64,000 bases of DNA from an uncultured Coriobacteriaceae bacterium. GTDB taxonomy: Bacteria > Actinomycetota > Coriobacteriia > Coriobacteriales > Atopobiaceae. The position numbers and the translations under genes were made by a program. The stretch is taken from positions 1-64,000 of the forward strand of contig CACZCK010000016.1 in NCBI GenBank assembly GCA_902779675.1, given 5' to 3'. The notes under the pieces were generated by a model. That model worked only from the letters and a program-made list of their open reading frames with translations, was not told the origin of the DNA and did no database searches. Shown here piece by piece: positions 37,619-46,014 of this stretch; the stretch's first letter is position 1; every line of letters begins with the position of its first letter.

Positions 37619-39289
37619 ATGACCATCGCCGATAACAGCCGCGCCTTCGAGCTGGGCAGCAGGGTCGTGTATCAGGTCTACATCAAGTCCTTCCAAGACT
37701 CCGACGGCGACGGCATGGGTGACCTGCGCGGCATCACCAGCCGCCTCGACTACCTGGTGGACCTTGGCATCGACTGTCTCTGGATCACGCCCTTCTTCCC
37801 CAGTCCGCAGAACGACAACGGCTACGACGTGAGCGACTACTGCGCCATCGAGCCCATCTACGGCACCATGGACGACTTCGACGAGCTGTCCCGCCAGGCC
37901 AAGGCACGCGGCCTGAGCCTGATGCTCGACATGGTGTTCAACCACACCTCGACCGAGCACGAGTGGTTTCGGAAGGCACTTGCGGGAGACCCGCGCTACC
38001 TTGCCTACTACAAGTTCGTCGACGCCGAGCCCGGCGCCACCGCAGATGACCCTGGCAAGCCGCCCACCAACTGGGAGAGCAAGTTCGGCGGCAACGCCTG
38101 GGAGTACGTGCCCTCGCTCAACAAGTGGTACCTGCACCTGTTCGACGTCTCCCAGGCCGACCTCAACTGGGACAACCCCCAGGTGCGCGAGGAGCTTGCG
38201 GGCGTGCTGCGCTTCTGGCGGGCCAAGGGCGTCGACGCCTTCCGCTTCGACGTCGTCAACCTCATCAGCAAGCCAGAGAGGCTCGAGGACGACTTCGAGG
38301 GCGACGGACGCCGCTTCTACTCCGACGGACCCCACATCCACGAGTACCTGCAGGAGCTGGTCAGGCTGGGCGGCATCGACGGCCTCATGACCGTCGGCGA
38401 GATGAGCTCCACCTCGCTCGAGAGCTGCATCGGCTACTCCAACCCCGCCAACCACGAGCTGGGCATGGCGTTCAACTTCCATCACCTGAAGGTCGACTAC
38501 CCGGACGGCGAGAAGTGGGCGCTCATGGAGCCGGACATCGCGGAGCTGCGCGATCTGTTCGCCCGCTGGCAGCAGGACATGACCGCAGGTGGCGGCTGGA
38601 ACGCGCTCTTCTGGTCGAACCACGACCAGCCGCGCCCCAACTCGCGCTTCGGCAACACCGAGAGCCACTGGTACGAGTCGAGCACCCTGCTCGCCACCTG
38701 CACGCACCTCATGCGGGGCACCCCCTACGTCTACCAGGGCGAGGAGCTCGGCCAGACCATCACCGACTTCACGAGCATCGACCAGTACCGCGACGTGGAG
38801 TCGCTCAACTACTACCGCATCCTGCAGGAGCGCGGCCTCACGGCCGACGAGGCCTTCGCCGTCGTCCACGCGCGCTCGCGTGACGATGGGCGCACGCCCA
38901 TGGCCTGGGACGACGGCCCCAACGCCGGCTTCACCACAGGCGAGCCGTGGCTCGGCCTCTGCGGGAACTACCCGACCATCAACGCGAAGACCGAGATGGC
39001 CGATCCCCATTCCGTGCGCGCCTACTTCAAGCGCCTCATCGCGCTGCGCAAGGCGGAGCGCGTCATCCAGGCGGGCGACGTGCGCTTCCTCGAATCGCCC
39101 GCCGACAAGGTCATCGCTTACGAGCGCACGCTCGATGGCGAGCGCATCGTGGTGCAGTGCAACTTCTCGGGCGAAGAGCAGCCCGCACTCGAGCTCGACG
39201 GTGGCGAGATCCTTGTGAGCAACTATGACGAGGCCGCCCAGACGTCCACTCTGCGCCCCTGGGAGGGCACGGCTCGAATCTGGCGCTAG
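37619..39289 (+). CDS. treA: Trehalose-6-phosphate hydrolase, GH13
   Basis: Splits trehalose-6-phosphate into glucose and glucose-6-phosphate. The 556 residues have the GH13 regions in order: NDNGYDVSDY; MVFNHTS; the nucleophile in AFRFDVVNLISK (D in region II); the acid/base in TVGEMSSTSLE; and SNHDQPR (region IV). NLISK after the nucleophile and MSSTSLE are typical of phosphotrehalases rather than oligo-1,6-glucosidases. It ends 28 bp before a rho-independent terminator. The start at ATG 37619 follows GAGGAAAC. Confidence 0.94.
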   Translation: MTIADNSRAFELGSRVVYQVYIKSFQDSDGDGMGDLRGITSRLDYLVDLGIDCLWITPFFPSPQNDNGYDVSDYCAIEPIYGTMDDFDELSRQAKARGLSLMLDMVFNHTSTEHEWFRKALAGDPRYLAYYKFVDAEPGATADDPGKPPTNWESKFGGNAWEYVPSLNKWYLHLFDVSQADLNWDNPQVREELAGVLRFWRAKGVDAFRFDVVNLISKPERLEDDFEGDGRRFYSDGPHIHEYLQELVRLGGIDGLMTVGEMSSTSLESCIGYSNPANHELGMAFNFHHLKVDYPDGEKWALMEPDIAELRDLFARWQQDMTAGGGWNALFWSNHDQPRPNSRFGNTESHWYESSTLLATCTHLMRGTPYVYQGEELGQTITDFTSIDQYRDVESLNYYRILQERGLTADEAFAVVHARSRDDGRTPMAWDDGPNAGFTTGEPWLGLCGNYPTINAKTEMADPHSVRAYFKRLIALRKAERVIQAGDVRFLESPADKVIAYERTLDGERIVVQCNFSGEEQPALELDGGEILVSNYDEAAQTSTLRPWEGTARIWR

Positions 39290-39316
39290 CTTGCCCAGGG
39301 CCTTCCCTCTTCCCTA

Positions 39317-39349
39317 GCGGGGCAGGTCTTGCGCCTGCCCCGCAGTTTT
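39317..39349 (+). terminator. Rho-independent terminator of the tre operon
   Basis: A perfect 10-bp stem, GCGGGGCAGG (39317-39326) with CCTGCCCCGC (39334-39343), then AGTTTTA. Confidence 0.9.
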
Positions 39350-39467
39350 ACCGGTTGTCCCTGGGAGGTACGCTTCGCACAGACACGCAGCGCGCAGGGA
39401 CCCTCCTTTTCCCGGCGGACCAGCTCCTCGTGGGCTGGCCCGTCCCTTATGGAACGCCCCGAACGAC

Positions 39468-39501
39468 AGCGGCTCCCCCGGACCAGTCCGGGGGGGCCGC
39501 T
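39468..39501 (-). terminator. Hairpin downstream of the first EIIA gene
   Basis: A 15-bp stem with one G-U pair and a 4-nt loop (arms 39468-39482 and 39487-39501), about 25 bp past the stop of the minus-strand EIIA gene. U-tracts are weak; it may act in both directions between the converging units. Confidence 0.65.
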
Positions 39502-39525
39502 TGCAGTGCCTTTTGGGTGCCTTTG

Positions 39526-39981
39526 TTACAGGTCGATACCCTCGTTGATGAGCGCGCTGATGGCCTCGGGGTCGTCGGTGGCGATGACCTTGTCACGGAA
39601 CTCCTCGTTCATGAGCAGCACGGCCACCTGAGAGAGCATGCGCAGGAAGGTGACACCCGCCTCGCCCTCGGGCACCAGCAGCGAGATGGCCACCCTGATG
39701 GGCTGGCCGTCCATGGAGTCCCATGCCACGTCGCCGGCAAACTTGACCACCAGGACGGAGGCCTTAAGGACGGCGTCGCTCTTGCAGTGCGGAATGGCAA
39801 AGCCCGACATCATGCCGGTCGTGCCCTCTGCCTCACGCGCCTTGAAGGCCGCCAGGACGGCCTGCTCGTCGTTGGAGATGCCCAGCTCGGTGGCCTTTGC
39901 GGCCAGGAACTCGAGGACCTCGTCGACGTCGGTCGCGGGGTTGTCCAGAAAGACCTGGGATGCCTTGACGAAATCTGCCAT
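39526..39981 (-). CDS. Stand-alone fructose/mannitol-type PTS EIIA protein
   Basis: A 151-residue EIIA of the fructose/mannitol/nitrogen (EIIA-2) fold with the phospho-histidine H65 in SGFAIPHCKSD. It would accept phosphate from HPr and pass it to an EIIB, but no EIIB or EIIC gene is adjacent. The first 25 residues are nearly the same as in the next gene (KASQVFLDNPAT, VDE, LEFLA), so the two arose by duplication. It could serve a distant transporter or act as a regulatory phosphocarrier, as PtsN does. Confidence 0.9.
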   Translation of the reverse strand: MADFVKASQVFLDNPATDVDEVLEFLAAKATELGISNDEQAVLAAFKAREAEGTTGMMSGFAIPHCKSDAVLKASVLVVKFAGDVAWDSMDGQPIRVAISLLVPEGEAGVTFLRMLSQVAVLLMNEEFRDKVIATDDPEAISALINEGIDL

Positions 39982-40107
39982 GCGTTCCTCCTGTCATCAG
40001 AAGATAAAAATTGCTCGTCTATGAATGTAGCACGCCTGCCCGAGGCGGAAGCGCAGCGTTTGTCTGACATCGGTATCAGGCCCGCATGCAGCGCAAACGC
40101 AAAGAAC

Positions 40108-40139
40108 GGGAGCCCGGCACCTCTCCGTGCCGGGCTCCC
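40108..40139 (-). terminator. Terminator of the second EIIA gene
   Basis: A perfect 13-bp stem, GGGAGCCCGGCAC (40108-40120) with 40127-40139 and a 6-nt loop, 25 bp after the stop of the EIIA gene at 40165. The transcript continues with a U-rich stretch (GTTCTTTGCGTTTG). Confidence 0.85.
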
Positions 40140-40164
40140 CAGTCGTAGCTGTGGTTATGTGTGC

Positions 40165-40611
40165 TTAAGCACCCATGGCCGCGTTGATGGCGTCGGCGAT
40201 GGCGTCGGCGTCAGCAGCCTCGAGCAGCTTAGCGCGATTGCTCTCGTCGGTGAGCATGCCAGCAACGGTGGAAAGCAGGGTCAGGTGCACGTCACCGTCG
40301 GGAGCGAACAGGGCGACAGCCATCTTGATGGGCTTGCCGTCCAGGCTCTTCCAGTCGATGGGGTTGGCGAACTTGACCACGTAGATAGCGGCGTCGTTGA
40401 CGGCAGCGCTCTTGCAGTGCGGAATGGCGAAGCCACCCTGCATGCCGGTGGTGCCCATGGCCTCGCGGGCCTTGAAGGCGTCGAGAACGGCGGCCTCGTC
40501 ATCGGACAGGCCCTGGGCCACGGCCTGCTTGGCCAAGAACTCGAGGGTCTCGTCGACGGTGGTGGCAGGGTTGTCAAGGAAGACCTGGGATGCCTTGATG
40601 TAATCGCTCAT
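40165..40611 (-). CDS. Stand-alone fructose/mannitol-type PTS EIIA protein, paralogue
   Basis: A 148-residue EIIA-2 protein with H65 in GGFAIPHCKSA. It is a duplicate of the gene at 39526-39981, with the same N-terminal block and a more diverged C-terminal half (VAGMLTDESNRAKLLEAADADAIADAINAA). Each copy has its own terminator and promoter-sized upstream gap, so they are expressed separately. No EIIB or EIIC lies in the window. The neighbour is a glucokinase. Confidence 0.9.
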   Translation of the reverse strand: MSDYIKASQVFLDNPATTVDETLEFLAKQAVAQGLSDDEAAVLDAFKAREAMGTTGMQGGFAIPHCKSAAVNDAAIYVVKFANPIDWKSLDGKPIKMAVALFAPDGDVHLTLLSTVAGMLTDESNRAKLLEAADADAIADAINAAMGA

Positions 40612-40745
40612 GCAATAACTCCTTCACAAAAGAGGGTGCCAGTCACTCTATTGAATGTACCACGGTTCAACAATTGCTTGCCGAGCTTATTGGTAACGGT
40701 CGCAATTCTCTCCCCCACCGCACGCCCGGAGCTGCCAGATTGGCG

Positions 40746-41687
40746 CTAGCCGCGCTCGACCAGGGCCTGATAGGCGCAGCCATACATGGCCGCGTCATTG
40801 CCCAGGCTGGCGGGCAGAATGCGCGTGTCGACGCTCGGAGCAAGGCAGTAGCGGCGGAACGCATTGCGCAGGTCCTTGGCGTAGAGGTTGAAGCCGCCGC
40901 CCACGCCACCACCAATGAGGTAGATCTGCGGGTCGACGACCGCGGAGATCTGCGCCATGGCGTAGCCCAGGTAGTCGCACATGGTGGCAATGGCCGCCAC
41001 GGCAGCCTTGTCGCCGGCGCGATGCGCGTTGAACACCGACAGGGTATCGGTGGGGCCGTCGAGCGCGACGGGCTCGGTGCCCAGACGCTCGCACTCCTGC
41101 TTGTAGCTGCGCACGATACCCGTCGCGGAGGCGTACTGCTCGAGGCAGCCCTTGCGGCCGCAGCCGCAGCTGGCGGTCTCGTCGCGGTTGACGGTCACAT
41201 GACCAATCTCACCGCCCGCACCAAAGGCGCCGGAGACGAGCTTGCCGTTGGCCACCACGCCACCACCGACGCCAGTGCCAATCGCGATGAGCACGAAGCT
41301 GCTGGCGCCCTTTGCGGTGCCCTGCCACAGCTCGCCGAGCGCCGCCGCGTTGGCGTCGTTGACGAAGGCCAGGTTGGCGCGGGTGAAGGTGCGCTTGATG
41401 GCAGCCTGCAGGCCCTCGGGGTCGAGCTCGATGTTGGCGAGCATGCCCACCTTGCCCTCGTCGTCGACGGGGCCGGGCACGTCCAGGCCAATGGCGATGA
41501 CATCCTCGGGGGCGGCGCCGTTCTCGGCGAGCAGGCCCTTGAGACCCTCGGTGACCACGGCAAACGCGGCCTCGCTCACGATCTCGCCAGTCGGAATCTT
41601 GGTGACGGCCTCGAGCGTACCCTCCGTCGAGAACATGCCGACCTTGATGCTCGTACCGCCAATGTCGATGCCCAGAACCTTATCCAT
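40746..41687 (-). CDS. ROK-family glucokinase
   Basis: Phosphorylates glucose with ATP. The 313 residues start with the phosphate loop VLGIDIGGTSIKVGMF. They carry the catalytic aspartate in FVNDANAAALGE, IGTGVGGGVVANG, EIGHVTVN and the intact zinc motif CGCGRKGCLE, which the NanK product lacks. The branch resembles GlcK-type glucokinases of gram-positives. It would phosphorylate the glucose set free by LacG, TreA and the beta-glucosidases in this window. Confidence 0.92.
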   Translation of the reverse strand: MDKVLGIDIGGTSIKVGMFSTEGTLEAVTKIPTGEIVSEAAFAVVTEGLKGLLAENGAAPEDVIAIGLDVPGPVDDEGKVGMLANIELDPEGLQAAIKRTFTRANLAFVNDANAAALGELWQGTAKGASSFVLIAIGTGVGGGVVANGKLVSGAFGAGGEIGHVTVNRDETASCGCGRKGCLEQYASATGIVRSYKQECERLGTEPVALDGPTDTLSVFNAHRAGDKAAVAAIATMCDYLGYAMAQISAVVDPQIYLIGGGVGGGFNLYAKDLRNAFRRYCLAPSVDTRILPASLGNDAAMYGCAYQALVERG

Positions 41688-41970
41688 GTGATGTCCCTTC
41701 TCGAGGATCCTATAGCCACGGTCGTGATGTATGCCGCCAAGCGCCTCCCTCGACCCGAGTCGGCATACCCGTTAGGTAGTTTGACGCAACTGGAGAAGGC
41801 CGGATGTTCCCAAACTTATGCATTTCGGTGACAGTGCACCTGTGCCGCCGCAGCGACAGACGAGCCGCCGAAGCCTGTCCGACGTTCTCTTTGTCACGCT
41901 CTGGCGCAGGTCCTATGGGTGGCTTACACTTGGCTTGTGCACACGTCGCCAAAACACACCAGGAGGCACC

Positions 41971-43575
41971 ATGAGCGACTTCCAACCCACTCTCACCGGC
42001 TTTGACACCGATCCCGACGCCACCACCATCCTGCCTGGCACGCCTGCGGCCGTCAGCCCCGCCGGAGTCCCCAACCCCAAGGCCGACATCGCCGCTCTCG
42101 ACGAGCTCGAGCGTCATCTGTACGCGCACCGCTACGCGGCCAACGGCATGGCTGCCTACGGCGCGACCATCGATCCCGCGGCTGCCACCGCCGACCGTGG
42201 CGAGGCGCTGGCCATTCTGCAGGAGGAGGACCAGGCCCTGCTCTGCTCGCCCGAGACCGGTGCCCTGCTCGACCGTCTCGCGGCCGCCCAGGCGCTGCTC
42301 AGCCCGATCCAGGCTGCCCAGGTGCGCATCCTGCAGCGCGACCGCGCGAGCCTGGTGGACGTGCCGCCCGAGGTCCAGTCCGCCTTCACCCGCCTGACCA
42401 CCGAGGCCGACGACGTGTGGCGCCATGCCAAGCTGGCGGGAGACTGGAAGGCCTTCGAACCCTATCTCGACCGCATCGTAGAGCAGATGCGCCAAATGGC
42501 CCAGTACCGCAACCCGTCAGCCGACGCCTACGACGTCTGGCTCGACGAGTTTGAGCATGACACCAACCAGGCCTTCTATGATCGCTTCTTTGGCCAGGTC
42601 AAGGAGGTCGTGGTGCCACTTTTGGCCGACGTTCGCGCGAGCCGCCGCCCTGCGGGACGCAACCCCTTCCAGGGGCGCTTCGACACGAGCCGCCAGTGGG
42701 AGCTGGCACGCGACCTAGTGCGCCTCGAGGGCCTCGACGAGCGCAAGGTCTTCCTCACCTCCACCGAGCACCCCTTCTCCGAGGGCCTGACCAGCAACTA
42801 TGCCATCGTCGCCGCGCACGTGCGCGAGGACGACGTGCTGTCCAACGTCTTCACCATGCTGCACGAGGGCGGGCACGCGCTTTACGAGATGGGCGTCGAC
42901 TCTGCGCTCGACCGCACCTCGCTCAAGGGCGGCACGTCAAGCGGCATGCACGAGGCGCAGTCGCGCTTCTTCGAGAACTACGTGGGTCGCAGCCTGGCCT
43001 TTGCCCCGCGCCTCAACGAGGTCATGGCGCGCCAGTTCCGCGGGCAGCTGGGGCGCGCCACGCCCAACCAGCTCTACGTCACCGTCAACCGCGTGGAGGC
43101 CCAGCCCATCCGCACCGAGGCCGACGAGCTCACCTATCCCCTGCACGTACTGGTGCGCTACGAGATCGAGCAGCTACTGCTGTCGGGTGAGGCAAAGGCG
43201 GCGGACGTGCCGCGCCTCTGGACGCAGAAGTACCACGACTACCTGGGCATCAACGTGCCCAACGACGCTCGCGGTGCCCTGCAGGACACCCACTGGTCGG
43301 GCGGTCTCATCGGCTACTTCCCCACCTATGCCTACGGCAGCGCCATCGGCGCGCAGCTCAAGGCCACCATGGTGCGCGAGGGCATGGACTTCGACGGCGT
43401 GTGTGCCTCCGGCGACCTCACACCCATCCACGCGTGGCTACGCGATCGCATCTGGCGCTTCGGCCGCTCGCGCGACACCTCGGAGCTGATCCTCGACGCC
43501 TGTGGCGAGCCCTTCTCGCCCGCATACTTCACCGACTACCTCACCGAAAAGTTCTCGGCGCTCTACGGCCTGTAG
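41971..43575 (+). CDS. Carboxypeptidase, peptidase family M32
   Basis: A 534-residue cytosolic metallocarboxypeptidase (Taq/Pfu carboxypeptidase family) removing C-terminal residues from peptides. The zinc motif HEGGH is at residues 298-302 with the third ligand in [10 protein letters not shown] (E328). [25 protein letters not shown] and [16 protein letters not shown] follow, both characteristic of M32. The ATG at 41971 has CAGGAGGCACC directly upstream. The first 60 residues are Pro/Thr-rich and variable. It is followed by dtd 80 bp downstream. Confidence 0.94.
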   Translation: MSDFQPTLTGFDTDPDATTILPGTPAAVSPAGVPNPKADIAALDELERHLYAHRYAANGMAAYGATIDPAAATADRGEALAILQEEDQALLCSPETGALLDRLAAAQALLSPIQAAQVRILQRDRASLVDVPPEVQSAFTRLTTEADDVWRHAKLAGDWKAFEPYLDRIVEQMRQMAQYRNPSADAYDVWLDEFEHDTNQAFYDRFFGQVKEVVVPLLADVRASRRPAGRNPFQGRFDTSRQWELARDLVRLEGLDERKVFLTSTEHPFSEGLTSNYAIVAAHVREDDVLSNVFTMLHEGGHALYEMGVDSALDRTSLKGGTSSGMHEAQSRFFENYVGRSLAFAPRLNEVMARQFRGQLGRATPNQLYVTVNRVEAQPIRTEADELTYPLHVLVRYEIEQLLLSGEAKAADVPRLWTQKYHDYLGINVPNDARGALQDTHWSGGLIGYFPTYAYGSAIGAQLKATMVREGMDFDGVCASGDLTPIHAWLRDRIWRFGRSRDTSELILDACGEPFSPAYFTDYLTEKFSALYGL

Positions 43576-43655
43576 GAGCGAGGCACGTCAGACACTGCCG
43601 CCGGAGCCGGCCCGCGCCAGGTCGACCCCGGCGGCCCTTCTTGGAAAGGATCTAC

Positions 43656-44129
43656 ATGAGAGCTGTACTGCAGCGGGTCTCGTCGGCATCCGTCGAGGTC
43701 GAGGGCCGGACGGTCGGGTCGTGCGGCAAGGGCTACCTGGTGCTTCTAGGCGTCGCGCCAAATGACACCGAGGCCGAAGCCGAGCGCTTGTGGGGCAAGA
43801 TCTACAACCTGCGCGTCTTCGACGACCCCGATGGCAAGATGAATCTCTCGCTCGCGGATGTGGACGGCGAGGTGCTGGTGGTGAGCCAGTTCACGCTGTT
43901 TGCCGACGCGCGCCGCGGCAACCGCCCGTCGTTTACCGGCGCCGCCCGCCCCGAGACGGCCATCCCCCTCTACGAGCGCTTCTGCGAGTTGGCCCGTCGT
44001 GACGTACGCCATGTGGGGCAGGGTGTCTTTGGCGCCGAGATGCAGGTCTCACTGGTCAACGACGGCCCCATCACCATCTGGCTCGACACCGACGAGCTAA
44101 GCCGCTCTCGCCGTCAGGGCACCTCATAG
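43656..44129 (+). CDS. dtd: D-aminoacyl-tRNA deacylase
   Basis: Removes D-amino acids (and glycine) mischarged on tRNA, a translation quality-control step. At 157 residues it is of full family length and shows [15 protein letters not shown] at the start, the [10 protein letters not shown] motif and the [10 protein letters not shown] motif that forms the cross-subunit Gly-Pro active site. The ATG at 43656 follows GGAAAGGA. Confidence 0.96.
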   Translation: MRAVLQRVSSASVEVEGRTVGSCGKGYLVLLGVAPNDTEAEAERLWGKIYNLRVFDDPDGKMNLSLADVDGEVLVVSQFTLFADARRGNRPSFTGAARPETAIPLYERFCELARRDVRHVGQGVFGAEMQVSLVNDGPITIWLDTDELSRSRRQGTS

Positions 44130-44230
44130 CTGCTCGTATTACCGCTTTTTTACTATCACCCTCCATTGTTCCTCCATATGCTACAGTAGTCCCTATGCAT
44201 TAGCCTGCACTACCAAAGGATGTGATTCGC

Positions 44231-44653
44231 ATGAGCAAGTACATCGACGAGTTCAAGGAGTTCATCGCTCAGGGCAACGTCATGGATATGGCTGTGGGCG
44301 TCATCATCGGCGGCGCCTTCACCGGCATCGTCAACTCCCTGATCGAGGACATCATCAACCCGATCATCACCCTGGCCACCGGTGGCAACGGCGCCGAGGT
44401 TGGCGGCCTCAACTTCAACGGCATCGACCTCGGCTCCTTCATCAGCGCCATTCTCAACTTCCTGATCATCGCCTTCATCGTCTTCAACATGGTCAAGGCC
44501 CTCAACAAGTTCAAGTCCGTGACTGGCCTCGAGCAGCCCGCCGAGGAGCCGGCTCCCGCTCCTGTCTGCCCGCACTGCCTCGAGGAGGTTAAGGAGGGCG
44601 CAACTCGCTGCCCGCACTGCGCCGGCGAGATCCCTGGTGGCGCCAAGGCCTAA
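44231..44653 (+). CDS. mscL: Large-conductance mechanosensitive channel with C-terminal zinc ribbon
   Basis: A pressure valve in the cytoplasmic membrane that opens on osmotic downshock. The 140 residues have the N-terminal amphipathic helix (EFKEFIAQGNVMDMAVGVIIG), TM1 with GGAFTGIVNSLIEDIINPI, a short external loop, and TM2 (ISAILNFLIIAFIVFNMVKALN). After an Ala/Pro/Glu linker from about residue 103, the protein ends in CPHC...CPHC, a zinc-ribbon-like module absent from the E. coli channel, whose tail is a helical bundle. The ATG at 44231 has AAAGGATG upstream. Confidence 0.92.
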   Translation: MSKYIDEFKEFIAQGNVMDMAVGVIIGGAFTGIVNSLIEDIINPIITLATGGNGAEVGGLNFNGIDLGSFISAILNFLIIAFIVFNMVKALNKFKSVTGLEQPAEEPAPAPVCPHCLEEVKEGATRCPHCAGEIPGGAKA

Positions 44654-44683
44654 GTGCCTCGCGCATCCATAGCGTCAACACCG

Positions 44684-44717
44684 AGGGGCAGGTCACACGA
44701 CCTGCCCCTTCCTTTTT
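44684..44717 (+). terminator. Terminator of mscL
   Basis: A perfect 11-bp stem, AGGGGCAGGTC (44684-44694) with 44699-44709 and loop ACAC, followed by TCCTTTTT. Confidence 0.92.
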
Positions 44718-44769
44718 GGTTGGTTGTGCTCATGAGCCACCGCCCGGGCGGCGGCCGGCCACGGCGGTG

Positions 44770-45753
44770 CTACAGCACCTGCTCCATGCCCACCTTGTAG
44801 GGGCTCATGCCCATGGCCTCGTAGAAGCGCTGGGCGCCGGGGTTGCAGGACCACACGTTGAGAGTCACGTTGTAGAAGCCCTCGGCGCGTGCGAAGCCGA
44901 TCACGTGCTCGTAGAGCGCCGTGCCCACATGCCTGCCGCGCGCGGCCGCATCGACGCAGATGTCATCGACGTAGAGCGTGCGGATGGGCGTACGCACCGT
45001 GTCGCCGGCGTAGTCCTCGTACATGCAGAAGGCGTACCCCAGCACCTCGCCGTCATCGTCGACGGCCACAAAGATCGGCCGCTCGTCGTCGGCGATGATG
45101 TCCAAGAGCTCGCCGTCGGTGTACTTGGTGCCGCCCGACATAAAGAGGTCGGGCCGTCCGTCGGCATGCACCTGCGCCACCTGCAGCAGTAGCTTTGCAA
45201 TGCCCGGGATGTCCCGATCGCACGCCCGCCTGATGTCCATGGTTCCGACCTCCGCTCTCTCGACCGATACCGCATGAGATTGTAGGACCTCGCGAGCAAG
45301 GCGCACGTAGCCTTCGGCGTTTCGTTTGTTTGCCGCAACATCCTCCTGCGTTGTGGGACGCACCACGCGCGCCGGGCTTCCCACCACCACGGACCCGTCG
45401 GGAATGACCTTGCCCTGTGTGACCAGAGCACCTGCACCAACGATGCAGTCCCTGCCCACCACGGCGCCATCGAGCACGATCGCACCCATGCCCACGAGCG
45501 AGTTGTCTCCGATCGTGCAGCCATGGACGATGGCCCCATGCCCCACGATGACGCCCTCGCCCAGCACCGTGGGATGCCCGTGCGACACGTGCACCACAGC
45601 GTTGTCCTGTATGTTGGTGCGCGGCCCAACCGTAATAGCGTCGGAGTCTCCGCGCAGGACGGCACCGTGCCAGACGGAGCAGTCCTCCCCTAGGGTCACG
45701 TTGCCCGTGACCACGGCGGTCGGGGCCAGGTAAGCGCTGGTCATCGTACTCAT
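44770..45753 (-). CDS. Gamma-carbonic-anhydrase-like / GNAT acetyltransferase fusion
   Basis: A 327-residue fusion. Residues 1 to about 160 form a left-handed beta-helix with the gamma-carbonic-anhydrase pattern (PTAVVTGNVTLGEDCSVWHG, NIQDNAVVHVSHGHPTVLG, and GHGAIVHGCTIGDNSLVGMG with the histidine zinc ligands). From M172 a complete GNAT N-acetyltransferase of 156 residues follows (MDIRRACDRDIPGIAKLLLQ, DDICVDAAARGRHVGTALYE, NPGAQRFYEAMG). The start at 45753 has GAGGAG. A second start for the GNAT part alone is possible at 45240, where GGAGG lies 8 nt before the ATG. Confidence 0.87.
   Translation of the reverse strand: MSTMTSAYLAPTAVVTGNVTLGEDCSVWHGAVLRGDSDAITVGPRTNIQDNAVVHVSHGHPTVLGEGVIVGHGAIVHGCTIGDNSLVGMGAIVLDGAVVGRDCIVGAGALVTQGKVIPDGSVVVGSPARVVRPTTQEDVAANKRNAEGYVRLAREVLQSHAVSVERAEVGTMDIRRACDRDIPGIAKLLLQVAQVHADGRPDLFMSGGTKYTDGELLDIIADDERPIFVAVDDDGEVLGYAFCMYEDYAGDTVRTPIRTLYVDDICVDAAARGRHVGTALYEHVIGFARAEGFYNVTLNVWSCNPGAQRFYEAMGMSPYKVGMEQVL
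45240..45253 (-). promoter_or_regulatory. Internal ribosome binding site before the GNAT domain
   Basis: Within the fusion gene, GGAGG (45249-45253 on the minus strand) lies 8 nt before the in-frame ATG at 45240, which starts exactly at the GNAT domain. It could produce a separate acetyltransferase. Confidence 0.55.
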
Positions 45754-45848
45754 GCGGGCTCCTCGTGCTCTTTGGTAAACGTGCATGCACCTTAGTCTAG
45801 CCAAACGGCGGGCGGCCGTTCTCACGGGGGCGCCTGACATTGTCTGCG

Positions 45849-45923
45849 TTTGCCACACAGCAAGGCCCTCCAAAAGCGCAGAACACAGACGTATTCTGCG
45901 CTTTTGGAGGGCCTTGCGGCAAA
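45849..45923. repeat. 24-bp perfect hairpin with a bulged outer stem
   Basis: Arms 45860-45883 and 45894-45917 are perfect complements over 24 bp, with a 10-nt loop. An outer 6-bp stem, TTTGCC (45849-45854) with GGCAAA (45918-45923), continues it past a one-sided ACACA bulge. It lies between the start of the fusion gene and the end of feoB, about 100 bp past the feoB stop. No U-tract follows on either strand. Confidence 0.9.
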
Positions 45924-46014
45924 GTGACCCTTTCGAGCACCCCTTCAAACGCAATACATCGTACATCGTGCCGCAAACTCAGGTCTTAAAGTGCAATAAA
46001 CGTGTCTGAACGTC

